Part shown: piece by piece, positions 15,894 to 23,212 of the stretch
Layout: every line of letters starts with the position of its first letter
Numbering within the stretch: position 1 is the stretch's first letter
Assembly: GCA_964517175.1 (NCBI GenBank)
Contig: CAZFBU010000056.1
Span: 1 to 24,719, forward strand
Direction: 5' to 3'
DNA: 24,719 bases
Source: JADJNW01 sp964517175
Lineage (GTDB): Bacteria > Bacteroidota > Bacteroidia > Chitinophagales > Saprospiraceae
Notes under the pieces: model-generated
Database searches by the model: none
Told to the model about the DNA's origin: nothing
What the model saw: only the letters and a program-made list of their open reading frames with translations
Made by a program: the position numbers and the translations under genes

Positions 15894-17027
15894 ATGGTGC
15901 TTTGGAAACGCTTTTGGTTGGGATTGTTGCGGGGGGTGCTGCTGTTCTTCGCACAGGTCAAGTACTACTTCAAGCTTTTCCTGAGCCTTTTTGGCAAAGC
16001 GCCGGTCACGGTTTCGGCGTACCGGGGCTACGGCAGCCGACAGCGCATCTTCTTGCAGGGGCGCGTTTTGAAAAACAAGGTCATCACCACTTCGCCCAAC
16101 GATTCCATCTGGCAAAATCTGGTGAATAACTACAAGCGCTTCGGCAGCGCCGAGATACGCGGCGCGCAGCTTTCCGTTACCATCGGCGACAATGTCTTCG
16201 ACCTGGTGACCGATCGCGAAGGTTATTTTGTACTGGATGCCAAGCTCGAAAAACCCCTGGAAGCCCATAGCAAAAAATGGCGCAAAGCCAAAATTCATCT
16301 GCACCGCACCCGCCGCCGCGAGATCGACATGGTAGAAACCGCTAAAGTGCTCGTCCCCAACCGCGCAGAATTCGGCGTCATCAGCGATATTGACGATACG
16401 ATTTTGATCACCGAAGTTCGTTCTTTTCTGAAAATGAGAATGTTATATCTTACTTTTTTTAAAAATGTAAACCACCGCGAAACTTTCCAGGAGGTAGAAG
16501 CTTTCTTCCGGGCGTTGCAGCGGGGCAAAGACGGACAAAACCGGAATGCCTTTTTTTACGTCTCGAAAAGCCCCTGGAATTTATATGATTTTCTGGAAGA
16601 TTTCATCGAATTGAATGACCTGCCACGCGGCCCGCTTTTGCTGCGGGATATGGGCTTGTTTCCCCGGTCTTTTCCTTTTGAATTTCTGGACCGCCAATAC
16701 AAGGGGCACAAAATTGCCAGCGTGGCGCGCATTCTGAGTATGTATCCGGATATGCCGTTTATTCTGGTCGGCGACAGCGGCGAGCGCGATACCGATATTT
16801 ATCTCACCATTGCCAAAGCTTTCCCCGGGCAGGTAAGGGCAATTTATATTCACGACCTGAAGAACGAACACGGCACCCAGCGCATTCAAAAACTCATCAA
16901 AGACTCAGGTCTGGACAACATCAAGCTCGTGCGCAGCTACCGCGAAGCTGCTCAGGATGCCGAACAGCGAGGCTTTCTGGATATGCAAATTTTTGAAGCG
17001 TTTGGCATCGGTAGTCACCGGCCTTAA
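15894..17027 (+). CDS. DUF2183 (App1-like) phosphatase domain protein
   Basis: 377 residues from the chosen ATG. The DUF2183 family includes yeast App1, a Mg-dependent phosphatidate phosphatase, and has a HAD-like core. The catalytic motif DIDDT is at 165-169, the Ser/Lys motif follows in YVSKSPW (222-228), and the last acidic motif is GDSGERD (293-299). Residues 1-34 contain a hydrophobic, positively charged stretch (WLGLLRGVLLFFAQ) that may associate with the inner membrane. Residues 35-155 form a separate beta-rich N-terminal region as in other bacterial members. The frame can be extended to 15729, adding 55 residues of unlikely composition, so that start was rejected. The likely role is lipid phosphate removal or a related phosphatase; the substrate is unproven. 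Its stop codon directly abuts that of the convergent next gene. Confidence 0.85.
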   Translation: MVLWKRFWLGLLRGVLLFFAQVKYYFKLFLSLFGKAPVTVSAYRGYGSRQRIFLQGRVLKNKVITTSPNDSIWQNLVNNYKRFGSAEIRGAQLSVTIGDNVFDLVTDREGYFVLDAKLEKPLEAHSKKWRKAKIHLHRTRRREIDMVETAKVLVPNRAEFGVISDIDDTILITEVRSFLKMRMLYLTFFKNVNHRETFQEVEAFFRALQRGKDGQNRNAFFYVSKSPWNLYDFLEDFIELNDLPRGPLLLRDMGLFPRSFPFEFLDRQYKGHKIASVARILSMYPDMPFILVGDSGERDTDIYLTIAKAFPGQVRAIYIHDLKNEHGTQRIQKLIKDSGLDNIKLVRSYREAAQDAEQRGFLDMQIFEAFGIGSHRP

Positions 17028-17510
17028 TCAATGGTTTTCCCGCCGTATCTCCGCCTGCCGCATGGGCATGGCGTCGATCCGGTCAAAAATTTCCCCGGGT
17101 TTTGTCACTTCCCAACGGCGTAGCTTCTCCGTACCGTCTTTCCCGATGAGGATAAGGGTAAAGCGATTTTCGGGCACGTCGAAGTATTGGCGCAATGCCC
17201 GAACCTCCTCCATTTTCAAAGATTTATCATCCGGAGCGAAGCCTTTTTCCGTAAATATTTTATAAAAAACCAGGTTGCGATCTGTTACTTTTTCCATTTC
17301 TGCCGTCAAAAGGGTGAGCTGCTGATGAAAAGCAACATTGCTACTGTCGGGAGCAAAAAGCAAAACAAGGCGATCCCCCCAGCGGTGCTGCTCAAGTGGA
17401 GATTGGGAAAATCCAACGTTTAACAGAAAAATTGAACTCAAAGCGAATAATATTTTTTTATAATTATAAATACCGAAACCAAATTGAAGACATTGTACGC
17501 CCATGAACAT
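17028..17510 (-). CDS. Secreted DUF4174 protein
   Basis: About 160 residues. A hydrophobic segment (KKILFALSSIFLLNVGFSQ) is the signal peptide, and the mature protein begins near SPLEQHRWGDRLVLLFAP. This opening, the middle DRNLVFYKIF, the FTLILIGKDG strand, and the ending IDAMPMRQAEIR match DUF4174, a small thioredoxin-like-fold family of unknown function (the fold statement is from memory). No CxxC redox pair is present. The frame reaches a TTG at 17531, but ATG at 17510 or 17504 is more credible; the residues before the signal peptide are still unusually long. The gene is divergent from the next one (96-bp gap) and its stop lies immediately next to that of the DUF2183 gene. Confidence 0.75.
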   Translation of the reverse strand: MFMGVQCLQFGFGIYNYKKILFALSSIFLLNVGFSQSPLEQHRWGDRLVLLFAPDSSNVAFHQQLTLLTAEMEKVTDRNLVFYKIFTEKGFAPDDKSLKMEEVRALRQYFDVPENRFTLILIGKDGTEKLRRWEVTKPGEIFDRIDAMPMRQAEIRRENH

Positions 17511-17606
17511 ATTTTTTGCTGTAAAAGGCAATATTTTAAAATTTCAAAATGTTAAAACTGTAACATCCGTAAACACGCATAGTTCAAAAACCAAAATCCT
17601 ATTCCC

Positions 17607-18521
17607 ATGAGAGCCAATTTGTTATTAGCAGCATTACTTTTTTCCCAAACCGTGCCCAACAGCGCACAAACACACTTTGTATCTCAGGACCAAAGCCATT
17701 TTTTCGAATGGTTTCACGAACGCTCGCAAGTGACAGAATTATACGCCGACCATGCAACATTATACACATTTACCGACAACGCGATCGTGAAACAGCGACC
17801 ATCCGCCAAAGCAGCAACCATTACCCAACTGCCCATCGGCTGGACGCTTACGAATATCGCCTACTCAGAAGATTACGTACCAAAGGACGAAATCAACGGC
17901 TATGAGGATATCTGGTACCACGTACAGGGCGTGGATCAGGACGGAAAACTTTTCAACGGCTACATCTGGGGCGCGCAGATAGCAAAAGGCTGGCGCGCTG
18001 CTGACATCACCGGCGACGGCAGCAAGGAATTCATTATGCTTGGCATTGCAGCAAAAACGCGCCAGAAACCGAGCGACATCAACGCGGAAATCCGCATTTT
18101 GCAGTGCAATCGCCTGCTCAGCCAAATGATCGTGCCCAAGCTTTGCGTATTCGAGGAGTGCGCTTCCAGCCCCATGCTGCGCGTATTGCAAAGCCAGCAG
18201 ATCGAAGGCTTGACGATCATCGAAGCCAGCACCATGACTATCGGTTGCGACACCGGCATCGACAAGGCATTTTACTACTGGAATGGCGGCGGACTGGAGC
18301 GGGTTTACCAGGCTGAATACGTGACGCAGACGGAGATGTTCAGAAAGCAGTTCGTGGTGACGCCCGCAGGCAGCAAGTCTTCAACGGTACAAATCTGTAC
18401 CTACGGCGGCGAAGACCGTCGTTACAACCCAATCTGGAAATGCGAGGAAAAAAACATAGAAACAACGCAGCAACCCAAAGCCGTAGCCGTGGCTTACAAC
18501 GCAAAAACAGGGGGAAAGTAA
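17607..18521 (+). CDS. Secreted hypothetical protein with SH3-like segment
   Basis: I do not recognise this 304-residue protein as a named family. A signal peptide is clear (MRANLLLAALLFSQ..., cleavage likely after NSAQ, residue 21). Residues about 50-126 look like a bacterial SH3 domain: a strand start, the VKQRPSAKAATITQLPIG turn, IWYHVQG, and FNGYIWGAQIA. Directly after, ADITGDGSKEFIML (132-145) resembles an FG-GAP/calcium-binding-type loop. Six cysteines (167, 180, 185, 214, 264, 279) lie in the C-terminal half and could form disulfides in the periplasm. Start ATG 17607. A terminator follows at 18561. It stands alone between a divergent and a convergent gene, so context gives no function. 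A wall-associated or envelope role would fit an SH3 domain but is inference. Confidence 0.75.
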   Translation: MRANLLLAALLFSQTVPNSAQTHFVSQDQSHFFEWFHERSQVTELYADHATLYTFTDNAIVKQRPSAKAATITQLPIGWTLTNIAYSEDYVPKDEINGYEDIWYHVQGVDQDGKLFNGYIWGAQIAKGWRAADITGDGSKEFIMLGIAAKTRQKPSDINAEIRILQCNRLLSQMIVPKLCVFEECASSPMLRVLQSQQIEGLTIIEASTMTIGCDTGIDKAFYYWNGGGLERVYQAEYVTQTEMFRKQFVVTPAGSKSSTVQICTYGGEDRRYNPIWKCEEKNIETTQQPKAVAVAYNAKTGGK

Positions 18522-18560
18522 AACAAGCACCTTTGCATCAACACTATGAAAAGACTGGTA

Positions 18561-18592
18561 GCGCACGCCGATTGAGGGGTGCGCTTTTTTTT
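18561..18592 (+). terminator. Intrinsic terminator
   Basis: A 9-bp stem with one mismatch, gcgcacgcc (18561-18569) with ggggtgcgc (18576-18584), is followed by eight T (18585-18592). The T-run overlaps the stop codon of the convergent oxidoreductase gene (18591-18593), so it ends the upstream secreted-protein gene at the last possible point. Confidence 0.85.
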
Positions 18593-19565
18593 ATCCGATG
18601 GTCAGGACGATCTTCCCCTGGTTCTTGTTGGCTTCCATGTAGCGATGCGCTTCGGCAACTTCCTGCCAGTCGAAGACTTTATCCACCACCGGCTGGAGCA
18701 TTCCGATTGCCAGCGCTTTTTCCGCAAACAATCGAAAATCGCGGGTTAGTCTTATTTTATAATCCAGCGAACGTGCCCGCAGCGTGGAGCCCATGATTTT
18801 TAACCGCTTCCGCAAAATAGGCACCATGCTCAACGCCTCCACTTTAGCGCCACCCATCATCGCCAGTTGCACCAGCCGACCATCCATACGTAGCACGTCC
18901 AGGTTTTTCTGCAAATATGGCGCCCCGATAAAATCGATCACCACATCAACGCCTTCGGCATATTCCCTGACTTTCGCCGCAAAATCTTCCTGTTTATAAT
19001 CGATGGTAAAATTTGCGCCAAGCTGCCGGCAAATCTCATGCTTACCCGCAGAAGCCGTGATCAGAATGGTTGCGTTTGCCATTTTTGCGAGTTGGATCGC
19101 CGCCGTCCCTACCCCACTCGCGCCCGCGTGAATGAGCACTTTTTCCTGCGGCTGCAAATCTGCCAGCCAGTACAACGCCTGAAATGCCGTAAGAAAAACT
19201 TCCGGGATCGCTGCCGCCGCTGCAAAATCGAGATGCCCCGGGATGGGCATTGCCATATCCTCGTGGATGACCGCATATTCGGCATAACCGCCGCCCGCCA
19301 GCAAGCCGCAAACCCGATCGCCGGGACGCCATTTTTCAACACCTGCGCCCACTGCCTCCACGGTACCTGCCATCTCCAATCCAAGAATTTCGCTCTCGCC
19401 GGGCGGCGGCGGATACTTTCCTTCGCGTTGCAACAAATCCGCACGATTCAGCGCAGTGGCTTTCACTGCTACCAAAATCTCCTGCGCGGCTGGGTTCGGC
19501 GTAGGATAATCGCCAATCCGTAGATTTTCCGCACCGCCAAATTTTTCGATGATGATCGCTCTCAT
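18591..19565 (-). CDS. NAD(P)H quinone oxidoreductase, PIG3 family
   Basis: A 324-residue medium-chain dehydrogenase/reductase of the zinc-free quinone oxidoreductase group, closest in motifs to the PIG3 family. The proteins reduce quinones or reactive carbonyls with NADPH in the cytosol. Visible features are NRADLLQREGKYPPPPG (40-56), typical of PIG3; GLEMAGTVEAVG (62-73); the nucleotide-binding loop AGASGVGTAAIQLAK (147-161); and LRARSLDYK near 267-275. No catalytic zinc ligands are present. The frame extends to a GTG at 19610, but ATG at 19565 starts exactly at the first beta strand (MRAIIIEKFGG). The ribA gene lies upstream on the same strand, 205 bp away, and I see no terminator between them; a shared transcript is possible but not shown. 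Confidence 0.9.
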   Translation of the reverse strand: MRAIIIEKFGGAENLRIGDYPTPNPAAQEILVAVKATALNRADLLQREGKYPPPPGESEILGLEMAGTVEAVGAGVEKWRPGDRVCGLLAGGGYAEYAVIHEDMAMPIPGHLDFAAAAAIPEVFLTAFQALYWLADLQPQEKVLIHAGASGVGTAAIQLAKMANATILITASAGKHEICRQLGANFTIDYKQEDFAAKVREYAEGVDVVIDFIGAPYLQKNLDVLRMDGRLVQLAMMGGAKVEALSMVPILRKRLKIMGSTLRARSLDYKIRLTRDFRLFAEKALAIGMLQPVVDKVFDWQEVAEAHRYMEANKNQGKIVLTIG

Positions 19566-19770
19566 ATTTTGGTGGTTCTTTCCGTGAATTTCAAACCGGT
19601 ATAAACACACAATCCAAATACCTTACGAAATTGCACCCGGCAAATCGCAGAAATCACAGCTTACATTGCCCGAAACGGAAAATCAGACCGGCTGAATTTC
19701 GCGAATCAAGAAGGTTTACGGCATCTTATCCACTGATTTGAACGTACGTCCCGGTTATTTTCGATAAAGC

Positions 19771-20382
19771 TTATTCCAACAGATGCCCCATGTTTTCCTT
19801 CTTGGTTTTAAGGTAATTTTTATTTTCGCTCCCGGGTTCGATAACAAGCGGCACGCGCCGAACCACCTCAATGGGCGAGTTTTCCAGGGCTTCGATCTTG
19901 TCGGGATTGTTGGTCAATAATTTGATTTTTTCCACGCCGAGCGCGCAGAGCATTTCTACCGCAATGTTGTAATCGCGCGCATCCACCTCCAGCCCCAGGT
20001 GCACATTCGCATCAATGGTATTCAAACCCAAATCCTGCAAATTATAGGCTTTGAGCTTATTAATAAGTCCGATGCCGCGCCCCTCCTGCCGCAGATAAAG
20101 CACGATGCCCCCCTCTTTGGCGGTCATTTGCAGCGCCCGGTCGAGTTGTTCGCCACAGTCACAACGTTTGGAATGAAACAAATCACCGGTGATGCACTCG
20201 GAGTGCACGCGTACGAGAATTGTCTTTTTTGGGTCAAAATTTTCGTGTACCAATGCGATATGCGGCATCCAGTTGTCTGCATCCTCGGCGAAGGCAACCA
20301 TTCGGAAGTTCCCCCACAAAGTCGGTATCAGCGCCTCTGCCTGCGAGATCAACGGGATGTTTTTTTCAGCGTTTTTTGTCAT
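19771..20382 (-). CDS. ribA: GTP cyclohydrolase II (riboflavin synthesis)
   Basis: 203 residues, the length of a stand-alone RibA. It opens the GTP ring to give 2,5-diamino-6-ribosylamino-4-pyrimidinone 5'-phosphate, formate and diphosphate (EC 3.5.4.25), the first step of riboflavin synthesis. The zinc site is Cys63, Cys74 and Cys76 (ECITGDLFHSKRCDCG). The substrate loop LRQEGRGIGL is at 97-106, and LGLEVDARDY (129-138) and LLTNNPDKI (155-163) are the usual conserved blocks. There is no DHBP synthase (RibB) domain fused to it, so 3,4-dihydroxybutanone phosphate must be made by another gene outside this window. The frame runs to 20472, but ATG at 20382 matches the family start. No other rib genes are adjacent. 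Confidence 0.94.
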   Translation of the reverse strand: MTKNAEKNIPLISQAEALIPTLWGNFRMVAFAEDADNWMPHIALVHENFDPKKTILVRVHSECITGDLFHSKRCDCGEQLDRALQMTAKEGGIVLYLRQEGRGIGLINKLKAYNLQDLGLNTIDANVHLGLEVDARDYNIAVEMLCALGVEKIKLLTNNPDKIEALENSPIEVVRRVPLVIEPGSENKNYLKTKKENMGHLLE

Positions 20383-20417
20383 TATTTCCGGCTTTCTGTA
20401 CGCTACGGAGCGATGAG

Positions 20418-20444
20418 TTGGCAACAATCGGAATTGTATATTTG
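20418..20444 (+). promoter_or_regulatory. Candidate promoter for the SusC/SusD genes
   Basis: TATATTTG (20437-20444) matches TAnnTTTG fully, with TTG at 20418-20420 as -33, 16 bp away. It points toward susC and would create a leader of about 285 nt, long for a structural gene. A closer promoter missed by this search cannot be excluded. Confidence 0.45.
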
Positions 20445-20617
20445 AAAAATAATTCAACGTATTGCTAAACACTTCCCACCCGACAGAAGTTTTAAAGCTC
20501 GTTTTTGGAGTTTTATTTTACACCAAAAAAAATAGACAGGCAGCGTAATCCCATCGACAAACGATTATAGTGATGAAAAGAAGCCTGATGTTAATTCTAC
20601 GTTTCTTTTCTGAAAAC

Positions 20618-20640
20618 GCGAAATTTTATTCTAATTTCGC
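20618..20640 (+). other. Perfect hairpin in the susC leader
   Basis: gcgaaatt (20618-20625) and aatttcgc (20633-20640) form a perfect 8-bp stem with a 7-nt loop, ttattct. Only three T follow, so it is a weak terminator at best. It could be an attenuator, an operator or an mRNA-stabilising structure. Confidence 0.5.
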
Positions 20641-20735
20641 TTTCCAAGATGAACTCAGAAGTTGATTAAAACGGATGATATTAATTCAAGTTCTGATTTA
20701 GACAGCATTTTTTTTAATTAAAATTCAATCCTGTT

Positions 20736-23186
20736 ATGAAAAAACTCTCACTAATCTTAGCGTTGGTACTCTCCGGCGCTATGGTCCTGTATGGACAACG
20801 AACCATTCAGGGTACGGTTTCCGACGAACAAGGCGAGCCGCTCATCGGGGCAACGGTACTGGCAAAAGGCACCAGCACGGGTACCGTCACGGATGTAGAT
20901 GGCAGCTACACCCTTGATGTACCGGCGGAAGCTACTTCCCTGCTCTTTTCTTACACGGGCTTCCAGACGCAGGAGGTGCAATTGGGCGCTTCTAACGTAA
21001 TCGACGTCGCTTTGTTGTCGGGGGTTACACTGGAAGACGTAGTCGTGATTGGCTACGGTGAGCAAAGTCAACGTTTCAAGGTTACGAGTGTTGCTTCCGT
21101 AACGACCGAGCAGTTGGCAAACCGTCCCCTGATTGGCCCTCAAGAATTGTTGCAAGGGCAAGCTGCTGGCGTGCAGATGGTCAGCAATGGTGGTGTTCTT
21201 GGTTCTAATGCAACGGTAAGAATTCGCGGTGCCGCCTCTATCAACGCAGGGGGATCTCCGCTGTATGTCGTAGATGGGGTACCCTTGAATGATGGAAGTA
21301 GTGCCGCTCTCTCTAGTGGACAGGGGGGTGCAGTTCTCAATCCATTAGCGGATATTAACCCAAATGACATCGAGTCGATCTCCGTCTTGAAGGATGCAGG
21401 AGCAGCGGCTATTTATGGTTCGCGTGGTTCCAATGGTGTTATCCTGATTACTACGAAAAAAGGTAAAGCCGGTAGCAATCGCGTCAGTGCTGATTTCTAC
21501 ACCGGCTGGTCAGAGCCTACTTACACATTGGACATGATGAACGCCGACGAGTTCCGTCAGTTTGAACAAGACTACAATGGCAGAACCTTCCCGAATACAG
21601 GCTTCGACTGGCCAAGCGCTGTATTGCAAACGGGCAGAATCAGCTCTTATACGCTTAATTTCTCGGGCGGTAATGATGTGACGCAGTATTACCTCGGCGG
21701 TTCTTTCCTGAATCAAACCAGCTATGCGATTGGTAATGAACTCGAACGTTTGAATGGTCGCTTGAACTTCAAGCACACCTTCTCCGATAAGTTCCGCTTT
21801 GGCGCGAATGTAGGGGTTACTCGTTCTGACAATGACCGGATCGGTGGTGAAAACAATACTTTCTCGCCACTTACATCTGCCTATTTGCAGCTACCAACGG
21901 TGGAAGCTTTTGATGAAAATGGCAACTATACCAACACGGGCTTTATCCGAAACGTATTGGCAATTGAAGCATTAAACATCAACGATTTGATCACTGATCG
22001 CCTCACGGCGAATGCTTATTTGCAATACGACTTGATGGAAGGTCTATCCATCAAATCAGATTGGGGTACGGATAATATCACTACCACGCAAACAGGACGC
22101 AGTGTGAACGTCGTTTCACCCGGTGGTTCTGGTTCTAACGATATTAGAAGAGATAACAAATGGCTGACCACCAATACGCTTAATTTTGACCAAACGTACG
22201 GCGTTCATGCGGTCAACGCCGTCGTGGGCTTCAGCTACGAAACGGCTCAATTTGACCAGACAATTGTTGCTGGAAATAACTTTGCCGCGGATGCCTTGCG
22301 CAACGTTGCTTCAGCAGCTACCCCATCTACCACTTCTTCCAGCCGCACCCAGTGGGCGTTATTGTCTCAGTTTATGCGTGCCAATTACCGGTTGAAAGAT
22401 CGCTACATCATTGAAGGTTCGCTTCGTCGCGATGGATCTTCCCGATTCGGTGAAGATAACCGCTACGGTATTTTCTGGGCGGTATCCGGGGGATGGATTC
22501 TTTCAGAAGAAGCTTTCCTGCAAAATTCTTCTTTCATCAACTACCTGAAGTTGAGCGCCAGCTACGGTACAACAGGTAATGACCGCATTGGCAACTTTGC
22601 CTCTTTAGGCTTGTACGGTAGTGGTGTGGCTCAAGATTATGCGGGTTTAGCAGGTATCGGACCTACTCAACCGGCGAACCCGGAACTGAAGTGGGAAGAA
22701 ACGGCACAGCTCGACGTCGGTATTTCCGCGCAAATGTTTAACAGCCGTTTGTCGGTAGATGTGAACTACTTTGTTAAAAATACAACGGATTTGTTGTTGG
22801 ATTTCCAGTTGGCGGATGTGAATGGTTTTACGGTTATTACCCAAAATGCGGGTGAAATGCAAAACCGGGGTGTTGACCTAAATATCGAAACCGTNNNNNN
22901 NNNNNNNNNNNNNNNNNNNNNNNNNNNNNNNNNNNNNNNNNNNNNNNNNNNNNNNNNNNNNNNNNNNNNNNNNNNNNNNNNNNNNNNNNNNNNNTTCTTC
23001 CAGAGTGCACGCGTTTACGTGATGGGGCAAAACCTATGGACGCTACGCGCCGATGAAGATCTTTGGGATGGCAGAGCGCAAGATCCAGAAGTTGGTTATC
23101 TAGGTGGTAATCTCAGCCAAGGACGTTCTTTCTTTACGCCGCCACAGGCGAAAACCATTACCGTTGGTATCAATGCGACATTCTAA
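20736..23186 (+). CDS. SusC/RagA-family TonB-linked outer-membrane protein (interrupted by assembly gap)
   Basis: A TonB-dependent outer-membrane channel that imports oligosaccharides or other nutrients with its SusD partner. It has a signal peptide (residues 1-20), a carboxypeptidase-regulatory-like domain at about 22-95 (TIQGTVSDEQGEPLIGATV... DVDGSYTL), then a TonB-box-like start LEDVVVIGYG, the plug domain from about 118 (VTTEQLANRPL, LQGQAAGVQM, VRIRGAASINAGG, PLYVVDGVPL), and a barrel. The barrel is cut by 100 N at 22895-22994. About 719 residues precede it and 63 follow; the tail has the conserved ARVYVMGQNLW and ends in a terminal Phe, as expected for barrel assembly. Family members are usually about 950-1100 residues, so real sequence is missing. 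The reading phase matches across the N run, which may be chance. SusD follows after 26 bp. The substrate is unknown, since no glycoside hydrolase or regulator is in view. Confidence 0.93.
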   Translation: MKKLSLILALVLSGAMVLYGQRTIQGTVSDEQGEPLIGATVLAKGTSTGTVTDVDGSYTLDVPAEATSLLFSYTGFQTQEVQLGASNVIDVALLSGVTLEDVVVIGYGEQSQRFKVTSVASVTTEQLANRPLIGPQELLQGQAAGVQMVSNGGVLGSNATVRIRGAASINAGGSPLYVVDGVPLNDGSSAALSSGQGGAVLNPLADINPNDIESISVLKDAGAAAIYGSRGSNGVILITTKKGKAGSNRVSADFYTGWSEPTYTLDMMNADEFRQFEQDYNGRTFPNTGFDWPSAVLQTGRISSYTLNFSGGNDVTQYYLGGSFLNQTSYAIGNELERLNGRLNFKHTFSDKFRFGANVGVTRSDNDRIGGENNTFSPLTSAYLQLPTVEAFDENGNYTNTGFIRNVLAIEALNINDLITDRLTANAYLQYDLMEGLSIKSDWGTDNITTTQTGRSVNVVSPGGSGSNDIRRDNKWLTTNTLNFDQTYGVHAVNAVVGFSYETAQFDQTIVAGNNFAADALRNVASAATPSTTSSSRTQWALLSQFMRANYRLKDRYIIEGSLRRDGSSRFGEDNRYGIFWAVSGGWILSEEAFLQNSSFINYLKLSASYGTTGNDRIGNFASLGLYGSGVAQDYAGLAGIGPTQPANPELKWEETAQLDVGISAQMFNSRLSVDVNYFVKNTTDLLLDFQLADVNGFTVITQNAGEMQNRGVDLNIETXXXXXXXXXXXXXXXXXXXXXXXXXXXXXXXXXXFFQSARVYVMGQNLWTLRADEDLWDGRAQDPEVGYLGGNLSQGRSFFTPPQAKTITVGINATF
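22895..22994. other. Assembly gap of 100 N inside susC
   Basis: Exactly 100 unknown bases, the conventional placeholder for a gap of unknown size. The flanks are both SusC barrel sequence: NRGVDLNIET before, FFQSARVYVMGQ after. In family members these motifs are usually separated by clearly more than 33 residues, so the true gap is probably several hundred bases. Confidence 0.95.
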
Positions 23187-23212
23187 TTTGTTCATTAAAA
23201 TAGTTGAAGAAA

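Larger units (their letters stand above)
20383..20735. other. Long leader/divergent region upstream of susC
   Basis: 353 bp between ribA (minus) and the SusC gene (plus), with no credible gene. It holds a full-match -7 box at 20437-20444, a perfect 8-bp-stem hairpin at 20618-20640, and a palindromic ttttaattaaaa at 20712-20723 just before the start codon. I find no riboswitch I can name. Confidence 0.5.
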
